Below, piece after piece: positions 18,742-27,922 of a stretch of DNA of 64,000 bases. Below the pieces are notes generated by a model. The model made no database searches, was not told the DNA's origin, and worked only from the letters and a program-made list of their open reading frames with translations. Origin of the DNA: Rhodococcoides kroppenstedtii (lineage in GTDB: Bacteria; Actinomycetota; Actinomycetes; Mycobacteriales; Mycobacteriaceae); contig NZ_FOJN01000002.1 of NCBI RefSeq assembly GCF_900111805.1, positions 248,001 to 312,000 of the forward strand, read 5' to 3'. Numbering within the stretch: position 1 is the first letter of the stretch; each line of letters starts with the position of its first letter. A program made the position numbers and the translations under genes.

Positions 18742-20042
18742 GGAATTCTCCTGTCGGTTGCGGACTCCAGTACGTCGGCCGCTGCTCGGACCGCGACGTC
18801 CGGCGGTGCGAGCTCTCGGGCGATTGCGGCGGCGCGGCTGCGGGTGTCGGGGTGCAGAACGCGATCGAGTGCGTGGCCGAGGGCGGCGCCGCGAGCGGAC
18901 CGCACGGGCATGCTCGCTCCGGCACCGAGTGCGGTGACGCGGGCGCCCCACAGCGGTTGGTCGGCCCCGACCGAGCAGACCAGCGTGGGGCATCCGGCGC
19001 CCAACCCGGCCGCGACGGTGCCGGCCCCGCCGTGGTGAACGACGGCGGCGCAGCGGGGGAGCACGGCCCGGTGATCCACCTGGTCGACCCACCGCACCCG
19101 GTCGACGGCGTCGCTGCCCGGACCGCGTTCGGACCGGAGGCCCTCGGCCGCACCGAGTCCGGACCACCCACCGGCGACGAGGACGCGATAGCCCCGCCGC
19201 CCGAGCTCGTCGAGGATCGCGCCGACGACGGCGGGCCCGTCGGGAACGGTCATGCTGCCGAAGCCCACGTAGGCCGGCGCCGGTCCGGCGGACAGCCAGG
19301 ACTCCAGGTCGGGATCGAGCGCGGCGGGATCACCGGTGGGACGGAGGAAACCCACGAGGGGCCGGCGCGCGCCCCACTCGGTCGGCAGCGTCGGGAAGAG
19401 TGCGGGGTCGTAGGCCTGGATCTCGGTCGTGCGGAGTCGGCGCAGGCGGCGGGCCACCGACGACGACGCCGGAGGGAGGCCGAGATCGCGTCGATGCGCG
19501 GCCTCGGTCACGCGGGAGGCGTGCCAGAGGGCCCGATCGAGCGCGTGCCAGCCGGCCAAGCGGACCGGACCGGGAACTCGCTGGGGCAGCGGGGGGAAGG
19601 AGACCGCGCGCGTCGGACGCACCGGGCACAGGTGGACTGGCACGTACGGCACCCCCAGTCGTTCGGCGACGTCGAGTGCCGCCTCCTGGCCGACGTTCGA
19701 GCCGATCACGACGTCCGAGCCGTCGGCGACGGCGAGCAGGTCGCGACGGGTGCGGATCCCGTCCTCGGTGGCGAGAGCGGTCGCCGCGCGGAGCCGACGG
19801 AAGGGGTTGCAAGACTTGATCTCCCGAGTCGCCACGGTGGACGCCAGGGTGCGGGCCGTGTCCGGCCCGCAGGCCGACACCTCGACCCTCGGCGCGGAGG
19901 ACAGTCGGCGACGCACGTCGTCGACGACGTTGGGAGGGACCGCGACCCGCACCGTCCGGCCGCGACGGACGAGCTCCTCGGCGAGCGCGACGCCCGGCTC
20001 GACGTCCCCTCGGCTGCCCTGGAACACCAGGGTCGACACCAT
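18729..20042 (-). CDS. GT1 (UGT-like) glycosyltransferase, minus-strand copy
   Basis: A 437-residue GT-B fold enzyme. The N-terminal VFQGSRGDVEPGVALAEEL is typical of actinobacterial lipid and antibiotic GT1 enzymes, including the mycobacterial glycopeptidolipid rhamnosyltransferases. The C-terminal donor-binding region has YVGFGSM near residue 268 and VVHHGGAGT near 350. ATG 20042 is preceded by GAGGAGGA. It is the first gene of the minus-strand accessory operon and is divergent from a second GT1 across a 591-bp regulatory gap. Likely a sugar transfer to a lipid or lipopeptide; donor unknown. Confidence 0.92.
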   Translation of the reverse strand: MVSTLVFQGSRGDVEPGVALAEELVRRGRTVRVAVPPNVVDDVRRRLSSAPRVEVSACGPDTARTLASTVATREIKSCNPFRRLRAATALATEDGIRTRRDLLAVADGSDVVIGSNVGQEAALDVAERLGVPYVPVHLCPVRPTRAVSFPPLPQRVPGPVRLAGWHALDRALWHASRVTEAAHRRDLGLPPASSSVARRLRRLRTTEIQAYDPALFPTLPTEWGARRPLVGFLRPTGDPAALDPDLESWLSAGPAPAYVGFGSMTVPDGPAVVGAILDELGRRGYRVLVAGGWSGLGAAEGLRSERGPGSDAVDRVRWVDQVDHRAVLPRCAAVVHHGGAGTVAAGLGAGCPTLVCSVGADQPLWGARVTALGAGASMPVRSARGAALGHALDRVLHPDTRSRAAAIARELAPPDVAVRAAADVLESATDRRIPCPD

Positions 20043-20633
20043 CCGATTCCTCCTCTCGTCCCGACACCGGCGTCGCTCTCGTCGGCACCGCAGTTCACCG
20101 CTTCCCGTAACGAAAACCGTTCTCCCGCGTGATGATCGACCGGATCGACGATGCTCGATCCGGGTGCGCGACCGCGCCGCGCCGGCCGACGGGCGAGCCG
20201 TCTTCATTTGTGCCGGATCGTTCGTGCGGGTACCGAGTCGCGTCTCTGCGACGATGGCAGACGATCGTGAAGGCCGCCAATCGGGACGGTGCGGATCACA
20301 CCGTCGCCGCGGGGTGATCGGTCTCATCGGGGCCGTGACCGGCGCGAACGACGGTGACATGCAACGTACTCATCGCCGAAACATCGAGTTAACGGGCGCA
20401 AGGCATTGTGAGACATACTCATTGGTGATGACGCGGCAAGGTCTGTGACCATCCAGCGATCACTGCATCGTCCGTTGTCGCCTGACGGAAATTCGGCGCA
20501 TCGACCCGTCCGCGGCATCACCGAACCCGAACCCGCGGTAGTGACGTGTGTTCGAGCGCGGTGACGGGCGGTCGACCGCAGAGCGGTGTGCACAACCGAA
20601 TGCACAGCCGAGTCGAGACTCGAAGGAGAGCCG
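20043..20633. promoter_or_regulatory. Divergent control region between two GT1 genes
   Basis: This 591-bp stretch holds no convincing gene; short open frames in it lack family resemblance and ribosome sites. It is visibly richer in A/T than its surroundings (for example around 20370-20430), as expected for promoters firing both ways. It contains the inverted repeat at 20140-20163 and a small one (CGAGTC-GA-GACTCG, 20609-20622) just before the Shine-Dalgarno of the plus-strand GT1. Confidence 0.6.
20140..20163. promoter_or_regulatory. 9-bp-arm inverted repeat, candidate operator
   Basis: CCGGATCGA and TCGATCCGG are perfect complements separated by six bases (CGATGC). The element lies about 100 bp upstream of the minus-strand GT1 start. 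It has the size of a dimeric-repressor site; no regulator gene is adjacent. Confidence 0.45.
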
Positions 20634-21902
20634 ATGCGCGTAGTCGTCGCCGTGAGCGGCACGAGGGGGGACGTCCAGCCGGCGTCCCATCTGGCGGCGG
20701 AGCTGCACTCCCGCGGGCACGACGTGGTTGCCGCGTTCCCACCCAATCTGACCTCGCTCGCGACCGACCACGGCGTCCCGGTCGAGCCGTTCGGATACGA
20801 CACCCGCGCACACCTGGCCTCGGACGTGGTGCGACGCGGCTCGCACGGGTCAGTGATCGACCGCGTGCGGTCGGCCGGCGAACTGTGGAACCTCGGGTGG
20901 TCCGAGATGACCCGGGACCTGTCCGCTCTCGTCCACCGCGACCGTCCCGATGTCGTCGTCACCGGGATCACCACGGAGCAGGTCGCCGCGCCCCTCGCCG
21001 AATCGGTGCGGGCCGCGGTGGTCGGTCTGCACCACGCGCCGGTCCGCACCAACGACGTCCATCTGCCCGGTTTCGGCGCGGACGGTTTGCCGGCTCCGGT
21101 GACCCGGGCCGCCTGGGCCGTCTACGAAAACGTCCTGTGGACCGCCACCCGGCGCCGGGAGAACACGCTGCGCGCCGGGTTGGGATTGCCGTCCGCGCGT
21201 CGTCCCGTGCCCTACCGACTCGCGGATGCCGGAGCCGTCGAGATCCAGGCGTACGACCGGGCGCTGTGCCCGCCGCCCGCGGGGTTCGACGGTGACCGCC
21301 GGCCCCTCGTCGGCTTCCTCGGCGGAGCGCCGGCGCCGTCGCCGTTGCACTCGGAGTTGGCGGCGTGGTTGGACGCCGGGGACCCGCCGGTCCACATCGG
21401 GTTCGGCTCGATGCCGTTGCGGGCTGCCGAGAGGTCCCTGCGCCGGGTGAGCGAGGCGGTGCGGTCGCTCGGTCTGCGCGCCCTGGTCGCGCCGGGATGG
21501 AACGACCTCGATCGCGACGTCGAGCAGGAGTTCGGGCCGGATGCGGACGTGCGGGTGCTCAGCGGCCACGTCGACCACGCCGCGCTGTTCCCGCGCTGCT
21601 CGGTGGTCGTCCACCACGGCGGGGCGGGCACCACCGCGGCGGTTCTGCGGGCCGGTCGCCCCGCCGTCGTGCGGCCGGTGTCGGCGGATCAGCCGTTCTG
21701 GGGCCGGCGCCTCGAGGACGTCGGCGCCGGTGTGATGCTGCGGGGGGACGATCCGACCCCGTCGGCGCTGGCGTCCGCGATCGAGGCGGCCGCGGCCCGC
21801 TCCGACGGCGCGCGACGGATGCAGGACGCCCTCGTCGACCCGGAGCGCGCGGTAGCCCGAGCGGCGGACCTCGTCGAGTCCCGAATTCCGGTCGCGCGAT
21901 GA
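20634..21902 (+). CDS. GT1 (UGT-like) glycosyltransferase, plus-strand copy
   Basis: A 422-residue GT-B enzyme. The N-terminal VVAVSGTRGDVQPASHLAAEL matches the GPL-type GT1 family; IGFGSM lies near residue 260 and VVHHGGAGTTAAVL near 325, followed by SADQPFWGRRLEDVGAG. ATG 20634 follows AAGGAG with proper spacing. Its stop overlaps the next start (ATGA, 21899-21902), tying it to the two WS/DGAT-like genes. It is homologous to the divergent minus-strand GT1, so the cluster likely adds at least two sugars. Confidence 0.92.
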   Translation: MRVVVAVSGTRGDVQPASHLAAELHSRGHDVVAAFPPNLTSLATDHGVPVEPFGYDTRAHLASDVVRRGSHGSVIDRVRSAGELWNLGWSEMTRDLSALVHRDRPDVVVTGITTEQVAAPLAESVRAAVVGLHHAPVRTNDVHLPGFGADGLPAPVTRAAWAVYENVLWTATRRRENTLRAGLGLPSARRPVPYRLADAGAVEIQAYDRALCPPPAGFDGDRRPLVGFLGGAPAPSPLHSELAAWLDAGDPPVHIGFGSMPLRAAERSLRRVSEAVRSLGLRALVAPGWNDLDRDVEQEFGPDADVRVLSGHVDHAALFPRCSVVVHHGGAGTTAAVLRAGRPAVVRPVSADQPFWGRRLEDVGAGVMLRGDDPTPSALASAIEAAAARSDGARRMQDALVDPERAVARAADLVESRIPVAR

Positions 21903-23257
21903 GCCGTCTCCAGGATCAGGACTTCACCTACTGGTTTCTGCGCGAGGCGTTCGGGTGGGACGTCGTCCTGCAACTGACGTGGACGTTCGACCGTGCGCCG
22001 GGGACGGCCGCCCTGCAGGCCTTCACCGACGCGCTGACCGCGAGCCGACTCCATCGACGGCTCGTACGGCCTCGCGTCCCGCTGGCCCGGCCCTACTGGG
22101 TGCGCTCGACCACCGACCCCGTTCCGTCCGTTCGACACGATCCCGTGCCCGCCGACCAGCGGGACGAGTGGGCGCGGGCGCTGCTGCGCACCACCGACCT
22201 CGACGCCGAGGCGGGTCGCTGCTGGGCCGTGCACGTCGCCCCGGACGATCGCGGCGGTGCCGTCCTCTCGCTGACTTGTCTGCATCTGGTGGCCGACGGG
22301 CGCGCCCTCACCTCGGCGGCGGTCGACGCCGCCGTCGCCACCCGAACGCCCGCGCCCGCACCGTCGGCCCGCCCGCCCCGCCGGCTCGATGTGTCCCGCC
22401 TCGGTCCCGTCGACGACCTCGTGGACGCCGGCCTGCAACTGGGCCGTGCCGCGCTGGGGACCGCCCGAGCCGTGCGCGCCGCCGTGACCTCGCCGCCCGC
22501 GGAGGCTCCCGCTGCGACCCCCGTACGCCCGGCGCGGTCCGCGCCGGCGCTTCGGGCGCCGCGAGCGCAGCCGTCGTGGGTGGTCGTCGACACCGACACC
22601 GACCACTGGGCGGAACGCGCCGCGCGGTTCGGCGGCACACCGAATTCGTTGTTCGTGGCCGTCGTCGCCGGCGCTCTCTATGCCTCCGGATACGCAGCAC
22701 CGGGCGACCCCGTGCGCGTCGGCGTGCCGGTGAGCCTCCGCGGACCCGACGCCGTCGACGACGAGCGCAGCAACGCGACCGGAGGGGTGACCGTCGTCGT
22801 CGACGACCGTCCCTCCGCGGGTGGCGATCTCGGCCCTCTGCGGGCCCGGTGCCGGGCCGCGTTCACCGCCGTCGGCGCCGGCGAGCGACCCGCCGCGTAC
22901 CACCTGCAGTCGCTGCTGCAGGTGTTGCCGATCGCCCTGGTCACCCGCGTGGTCATGGCCGGGCCCTCCGGCATGCCGGACGCGGTGGCCTCGAACCTCG
23001 GCCGATTCGACGGACTGGCCCGGGTGGGCGACGCGACGGCGGCCACCGTGTCGTTCCGCGGTGATGCGCGCGGTGTCCGACCCGACCGTCCGGAGCGATT
23101 CGGGGAGGGCGTGCAATCGTGGTTGCTCGAGACCGAGGGCCGAACGACGTTCGCCGTGGCGGGTTTCGACGAGACCCGTGTTGGATCCGTGTCCGCGCTG
23201 CGCGACGCCGTGCGGGCCGAACTGGAAGCGTGGGGGGTGCGCGGTGACGTCGCGTGA
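21899..23257 (+). CDS. WS/DGAT-like acyltransferase A (condensation-fold, accessory cluster)
   Basis: A 452-residue protein resembling wax-ester-synthase/diacylglycerol-acyltransferase-type enzymes. The HxxxDG motif is CLHLVADGRAL (His129, Asp133), and the second half has FGGTPNSLFVAVVAGAL, equivalent to the GGTVNDVVL stretch of WS/DGAT proteins. A Pro/Ala-rich linker (about 150-215) joins the halves. It is coupled to the GT1 gene by a four-base overlap and to acyltransferase B by a 14-base overlap. The first His of the HHxxxDG motif is Leu. It likely acylates a glycosylated lipid; activity could also be lost. Confidence 0.78.
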   Translation: MSRLQDQDFTYWFLREAFGWDVVLQLTWTFDRAPGTAALQAFTDALTASRLHRRLVRPRVPLARPYWVRSTTDPVPSVRHDPVPADQRDEWARALLRTTDLDAEAGRCWAVHVAPDDRGGAVLSLTCLHLVADGRALTSAAVDAAVATRTPAPAPSARPPRRLDVSRLGPVDDLVDAGLQLGRAALGTARAVRAAVTSPPAEAPAATPVRPARSAPALRAPRAQPSWVVVDTDTDHWAERAARFGGTPNSLFVAVVAGALYASGYAAPGDPVRVGVPVSLRGPDAVDDERSNATGGVTVVVDDRPSAGGDLGPLRARCRAAFTAVGAGERPAAYHLQSLLQVLPIALVTRVVMAGPSGMPDAVASNLGRFDGLARVGDATAATVSFRGDARGVRPDRPERFGEGVQSWLLETEGRTTFAVAGFDETRVGSVSALRDAVRAELEAWGVRGDVA

Positions 23258-24668
23258 GGCAGCGAAGACCACGGACACGGTGATCGACCCGGCGGACCGG
23301 GTGGCCGGCGCCGACGAGTCCTACGACCTCGCCGAGCGGCTGTTCGGGTGGACCGCGCCGATCCAGTTCGCCTGGGTCCTGGCCGACGATCCCGGCCACG
23401 ACGCCGTGCTCGACTGGGCACTGGCGTTGGCGCGCGGCGGTTTCGGTCGTCGCATCGTGCGCACGCGCGTGCCGGTCGCGCGGCACCGTTGGGTCCGGGC
23501 GGAGCGACCACCGACGGTGTACGCGGAGCCGACGATCCTGAACGACGCCACCGACACCGCCGTCGGCGCCTGGCTGGACCGCCGGTTGCGGGACGCCGAT
23601 CTCGATCCCGGTGCGGGGCGGGGCTTCACGGTGGAGTACGCCCACACCCGGTCGGGACGAGTCGTGTTGACACTGTTGGTGTCCCACATGATCGCGGACG
23701 GTCACGCCGTGCACGACGCGCTCCGCGACGCGCGACGATCGGCCGAGAACCGGCTCGGGTCGGTGCGCGGTCTTCCGACGGCGTCCGAGGTGTCCGGATG
23801 GTCGGGCGTGCGGGGGGATCTGCTCGACGCCGCCGCGCAGGTGCCGGCGATCGTCCGCGCGACCGCCGTCATCGGTCGGGCGGGGGTCCGGGCGCTGCTG
23901 GGTCGGTCGGCCGCGGCGGCCCCGGTGTCGGACGCACCCGAGGTGATGGGCGCCGCGGAGGATCGCCCCGCCCCGCCGCAGCGCGACGCCGACACCACGC
24001 TCGCCGTCGTCGACATTCCGCGGGAGCAGTGGGAGGCGCGGGCCGCCGCACTGGGCGGCACACCCAACAGCCTGTTCACCGCGGTGCTCACGAGCGTGCT
24101 GCGCGAGACCGGACACGTGATGCCGCCCGGCGGCACCCGCGTCTGCATCGCCGTGGACACGCGGTCCGACGGCGACGACCGCGCGAATGCGTCGGGCGGA
24201 GTGTGGATCCGGCTCGCCGGGCCCGTGGGTCCGGACACGGGTCTGGCGACCGTCCGTCGGCTCAGCAAGGAGGCCTTCGCCCGGTACGCGGTGACGGACG
24301 ACGCGGTGGTCGATCACCTTCAGGCGATCGCGCGACTGATGCCGGACGTCGTGCTCGGTCGGCTCATGAAGGCCGTTCCGGGACCCGACGTCACCGTGTC
24401 GAATCTCGGTGCGGCGCCGACGGAGTCGGTGGCACCGTTGGGGACGCCTGCCGAGCGGTTCGCGATCCGCGCCGTGATGCAGGGGCGTTCCGCGGCCGAC
24501 CGGCGCGCGCAGGGTCCCGCGCTGGCGGCGTGGTCGGTGCAGTACGCCGACACCGTCACCGTCACGGTGTTCGGCATCCACCCGGATCTGGTGGGAGACA
24601 CGGCATCTCTGCGGGCCACCCTGTCGAGCGAGTTGACGCGGTGGGGGCTCGATCACCGGTTCTGGTGA
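23244..24668 (+). CDS. WS/DGAT-like acyltransferase B (condensation-fold, accessory cluster)
   Basis: A 474-residue paralogue of the preceding protein. The HxxxDG motif is VSHMIADGHAV (His148, Asp152; Ser replaces the first His), and LGGTPNSLFTAVLTSVL opens the second half. GTG 23244 is chosen because it overlaps the preceding gene and begins the homologous alignment. The pair may form a heterodimer or act in sequence. It ends 29 bp from the convergent accD5 stop and closes the accessory block. Confidence 0.78.
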   Translation: MTSREAAKTTDTVIDPADRVAGADESYDLAERLFGWTAPIQFAWVLADDPGHDAVLDWALALARGGFGRRIVRTRVPVARHRWVRAERPPTVYAEPTILNDATDTAVGAWLDRRLRDADLDPGAGRGFTVEYAHTRSGRVVLTLLVSHMIADGHAVHDALRDARRSAENRLGSVRGLPTASEVSGWSGVRGDLLDAAAQVPAIVRATAVIGRAGVRALLGRSAAAAPVSDAPEVMGAAEDRPAPPQRDADTTLAVVDIPREQWEARAAALGGTPNSLFTAVLTSVLRETGHVMPPGGTRVCIAVDTRSDGDDRANASGGVWIRLAGPVGPDTGLATVRRLSKEAFARYAVTDDAVVDHLQAIARLMPDVVLGRLMKAVPGPDVTVSNLGAAPTESVAPLGTPAERFAIRAVMQGRSAADRRAQGPALAAWSVQYADTVTVTVFGIHPDLVGDTASLRATLSSELTRWGLDHRFW

Positions 24669-24697
24669 GCGAGCCCCCCCGCCGGCCGTCCGGTCGA

Positions 24698-26368
24698 TCA
24701 GAGCGGGATGTTGCCGTGCTTCTTCGGGGGCAGGGTGACGTACTTGCGTTCGAGCAGACGCAGGGCGGTGACGATCTGCCCGCGGGTGTGGCTCGGCGGG
24801 ATCACTGCGTCGACGTAACCGCGCTCGGCGGCGACGTACGGATTGACCAGGGTGTCCTCGTACTCGTTCTGCAGCTCGAGGCGCAGGGCGTCGACGTCGT
24901 CACCGTTCTTCGCGGCCTCGAGCAGACGCTTGCGGTAGACGAAGCCGACGGCGCCGGAGGCGCCCATCACGGCGATCTGGGCCGTCGGCCACGCGAGGTT
25001 GATGTCGGCGCCCATGTGCTTGGAGCCCATGACGTCGTAGGCACCGCCGTAGGCCTTGCGGGTGATGACGGTGATCTTGCCGACCGTCGCCTCGCCGTAG
25101 GCGTAGAGCAGCTTCGCGCCGCGGCGGATGATGCCGTCGAACTCCTGGCCGGTGCCGGGCAGGAAGCCGGGGACGTCGACGAGCGTGATGATGGGGATGT
25201 TGAAGCAGTCGCAGGTCCGGACGAATCGCGCGGCCTTCTCGGACGCATCGATGTCGAGCGTGCCGGCGAACGACGTCGGCTGGTTGGCGACGATGCCGAC
25301 GCTGCGGCCGTCGACGCGTCCGAAGCCGACGATGATGTTGCGGGCGCGGCCTTCCTGGACCTCGAGGAACTCGTCGTCGTCGAGGATGCGGCGGATGACC
25401 TCGTGCATGTCGTACGGGGTGTTCGGCGAGTCCGGGATCAGCGTGTCCAGCTCGAGGTCCTCGGCGGTGAGGGAGTCCTCGATGGATCCGTCGACCGGGT
25501 CCGTCGGCGCCAGGCGCGGCGCGGTGGCCTGATTGTTCGACGGGAGGTAGCCGAGGAGGTCGCGGACGTAGTCGAGGGCGTCCTGCTCGTCGGAGGCGAC
25601 GTAGTGCGCGACACCCGACTTCTCCATGTGGGTGTGGGCGCCGCCGAGGTCCTCCATGGTGACCGTCTCGCCGGTCACGGTCTTGATGACGTCGGGTCCG
25701 GTGACGAACATCTGCGAGGTCTTGTCGACCATGACGACGAAGTCGGTGAGCGCGGGGGAGTAGACGTGGCCACCGGCCGCGGGGCCCATGATGAGCGAGA
25801 TCTGCGGCACCACACCGGACATGCGGACGTTGCGGTGGAAGATCTCGCCGTAGAGGCCGAGGGAGACCACGCCCTCCTGGATGCGGGCGCCGGCGCCCTC
25901 GTTGATGCCGACGAGGGGACGGCCGGTCTTGAGGGCGAGGTCCATGACCTTGACGATCTTCTCGCCGTAGATCTCGCCGAGGGAGCCGCCGAAGACGGTG
26001 GCGTCCTGGGAGAAGACGCAGACGTCGCGGCCGTCGACGGTGCCGTATCCGGTGACGACGCCGTCACCGAACGGGCGGTTCTCGGCGAGGCCGAAGTTCA
26101 CGCTGCGGTGGCGGGCGAGGGCGTCGAGCTCGACGAACGATCCCTCGTCGAGAAGCGCCTCGATGCGCTCGCGGGCGGTGAGCTTGCCCTTGGCGTGCAC
26201 CTTCTCCACGGCCGCCTCGCCCATGGGGAGCTCGGCCTGCGACCGGCGGGCGGCCAGTTCGGCGAGCTTGCCGGCGGTGGTGTGGATGTCGGGTGCGGTC
26301 GCGGCCGCTCCGTCGGCGTCGTTCCGAGCAACGGATTCCTGCGCTGCGGCGTCCTGCACACTCGTCAT
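24698..26368 (-). CDS. accD5: Propionyl-/acyl-CoA carboxylase beta (carboxyltransferase) subunit
   Basis: A 556-residue carboxyltransferase that moves CO2 from carboxybiotin to acyl-CoA (propionyl-CoA preferred in characterised AccD5). N-terminal crotonase-like domain: [30 protein letters not shown]-terminal domain: [43 protein letters not shown]. The end, KKHGNIPL, is typical. ATG 26368 is the start. It is divergent from birA, whose product biotinylates AccA3. Its usual partner accE is displaced to 13245-13478 by the accessory block. Confidence 0.96.
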   Translation of the reverse strand: MTSVQDAAAQESVARNDADGAAATAPDIHTTAGKLAELAARRSQAELPMGEAAVEKVHAKGKLTARERIEALLDEGSFVELDALARHRSVNFGLAENRPFGDGVVTGYGTVDGRDVCVFSQDATVFGGSLGEIYGEKIVKVMDLALKTGRPLVGINEGAGARIQEGVVSLGLYGEIFHRNVRMSGVVPQISLIMGPAAGGHVYSPALTDFVVMVDKTSQMFVTGPDVIKTVTGETVTMEDLGGAHTHMEKSGVAHYVASDEQDALDYVRDLLGYLPSNNQATAPRLAPTDPVDGSIEDSLTAEDLELDTLIPDSPNTPYDMHEVIRRILDDDEFLEVQEGRARNIIVGFGRVDGRSVGIVANQPTSFAGTLDIDASEKAARFVRTCDCFNIPIITLVDVPGFLPGTGQEFDGIIRRGAKLLYAYGEATVGKITVITRKAYGGAYDVMGSKHMGADINLAWPTAQIAVMGASGAVGFVYRKRLLEAAKNGDDVDALRLELQNEYEDTLVNPYVAAERGYVDAVIPPSHTRGQIVTALRLLERKYVTLPPKKHGNIPL

Positions 26369-26489
26369 AGCCCTGCACTGTAACGACCCGTGCCGTCGTA
26401 CCGTGCGCCCGGTCACGCTCCGCCGTGGGGCCGCTGGATATCGATGCGACCGGCCTCCGGCCTGCCCGCCATCTCTATGCTCGGGCCCC

Positions 26490-27380
26490 ATGGCGGACAA
26501 CGGTGGCGCGGAGCGTGCACAGGGAGCGGGGCCCTGGACCGATCTGGACCGGGCTCCTCTCGACGGCCGGGCCATCACCCGCGCCCTGGTGAACGGCCCC
26601 CGCGCGTCGTGGGCGGAGGTGACGGTGGTGCCCCGCACCGGGTCCACCAACGCCGATCTGGTGGCCGTCGCGGCGACCGCGGCGGACCGCACCGCGGTGA
26701 TCGCCGACGTGCAGGACGCGGGCCGCGGTCGACACTCCCGCTCGTTCACCGCTCCGCCTCGCTCGCAGGTGACGGTGTCGGCGTTGGTCCGGTTGCCGGG
26801 GATCCCGCCCGACGCCGTGGGCTGGATGCCGCTGCTCACGGGCATCACCGTGGTGGACACGCTGCGCTCGGTGTGCGAGGTGGACGCCGTCCTGAAGTGG
26901 CCCAACGACGTCCTGCTGACCGGCGACCGCGCACCGGGCAAGGTCGCCGGGATCCTGGTGGAGGTCGCCGGGAGCACCCCGGCCCTGACGGTGGTGGCCG
27001 GCGTCGGCATCAACGTCACGCCGACGGCGGAGGAACTTCCGGTCCCGACGGCGACCTCGCTGCGGGCGGCGGGCGCGGCGGTGCTGGACCGCGGCACCAT
27101 CGTGCGGGCGTTCCTGCGGGCGTTCGGCACCGCCGTGGACGAGTGGCGCGACAGCGGCTGGGACACCGCCGGCTTGGCTCAGCTCTACCGCGCGCGTTGC
27201 GACACGCTGGGGCGCCGCGTCCGGGTGACGATGCCCGGCGACGAGGTGCTGGTCGGCACCGCGGCGGACGTCGACGGACACGGGCGCATCGTGATCGCTC
27301 CCGAGGACGGGTGCGCCCCGGTGGCCGTCTCCGCGGGCGATGTCACCCACCTGCGCGCCGTCCCCGATGCGGGGGAGTGA
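26490..27380 (+). CDS. birA: Biotin-[acetyl-CoA-carboxylase] ligase, monofunctional
   Basis: A 296-residue biotin protein ligase that attaches biotin to the AccA3 carrier Lys. Visible motifs: GSTNADL near residue 50, the adenylate loop [11 protein letters not shown] near 72-82, KWPNDVLL near 134, KVAGILVEV and a C-terminal SH3-like cap. No N-terminal DNA-binding domain is present, so it is not a repressor. ATG 26490 begins the gene 121 bp from the divergent accD5; that gap shows no clear operator. The end overlaps the PH-domain gene (GTGA). Confidence 0.95.
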   Translation: MADNGGAERAQGAGPWTDLDRAPLDGRAITRALVNGPRASWAEVTVVPRTGSTNADLVAVAATAADRTAVIADVQDAGRGRHSRSFTAPPRSQVTVSALVRLPGIPPDAVGWMPLLTGITVVDTLRSVCEVDAVLKWPNDVLLTGDRAPGKVAGILVEVAGSTPALTVVAGVGINVTPTAEELPVPTATSLRAAGAAVLDRGTIVRAFLRAFGTAVDEWRDSGWDTAGLAQLYRARCDTLGRRVRVTMPGDEVLVGTAADVDGHGRIVIAPEDGCAPVAVSAGDVTHLRAVPDAGE

Positions 27381-27922
27381 CCGTGGCGTTCCCGCGTGAC
27401 GCGATCGGACCGGACGAGGACGTCGCCCTCCACCGGCACCCGCACTGGAAGATGCTCGTCCTCCCCGCGCTGACCGCGTTGGTCGTGACGGCCCTGGCCG
27501 GTTTCCTCGCCGGCGTCGCCGAGCGCACCACCGAGGGCACGGCGCGCACGGTCGCCATCGCCGCCGTCGGTGTGGCGTGGGCCGCCGTCGTCGTCCTGCG
27601 GACGGTGGTGCCGGTGATGCGGTGGCGTACGACCCACTTCGTCGTCACCGATCGGCGGGTCATCGTGCGCCAGGGCGTCCTTGCCCACCACGGCACGGAC
27701 ATTCCCCTCGCGCGCATCGCCAACGTCCAGTTCCGTCACGGGCTGATCGACCGTCTGCTGCGCACCGGGACGCTCGTGGTGGTGGCGGGATCGGACGATC
27801 CGCTCGAATTCGACGACGTGCCCGACGTCGAACGCGTCCACTCTCTTCTGTACCACCACGTGGTGACGGACGCCGACGACCGCCCGGACGAGGGCTTCGA
27901 ACCTCGTAGGGTGGTCCGGTGA
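27377..27922 (+). CDS. Membrane protein with bacterial PH (YdbS-like) domain
   Basis: A 181-residue protein with two membrane helices at about 29-50 and 57-78, followed by a bacterial PH-like domain (HFVVTDRRVIVRQGVLAHHG, IANVQFRHGLIDRLLRTGTL). GTG 27377 overlaps the birA stop and its own stop overlaps the response-regulator GTG, so birA, this gene and the two-component system seem translationally chained. The mycobacterial birA locus has a similar protein. Function is unknown; related PH proteins are proposed scaffolds at the membrane. Confidence 0.85.
   Translation: MTVAFPRDAIGPDEDVALHRHPHWKMLVLPALTALVVTALAGFLAGVAERTTEGTARTVAIAAVGVAWAAVVVLRTVVPVMRWRTTHFVVTDRRVIVRQGVLAHHGTDIPLARIANVQFRHGLIDRLLRTGTLVVVAGSDDPLEFDDVPDVERVHSLLYHHVVTDADDRPDEGFEPRRVVR

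Noticed and set aside
20095..20317. Small genes in the GT1-GT1 gap
   Set aside because: Short frames on both strands lack ribosome sites and family resemblance and overlap the palindromic control element.
13479..24697. Accessory block as an IS- or phage-borne island
   Set aside because: No transposase, integrase or tRNA, and the two borders share only an 8-bp CCGGTCGA, which is not above chance in this DNA. The block is lineage-specific by content, but its mechanism of arrival is not visible.
24669..24697. Bidirectional terminator between acyltransferase B and accD5
   Set aside because: The 29-bp gap is C-rich and shows no adequate stem.
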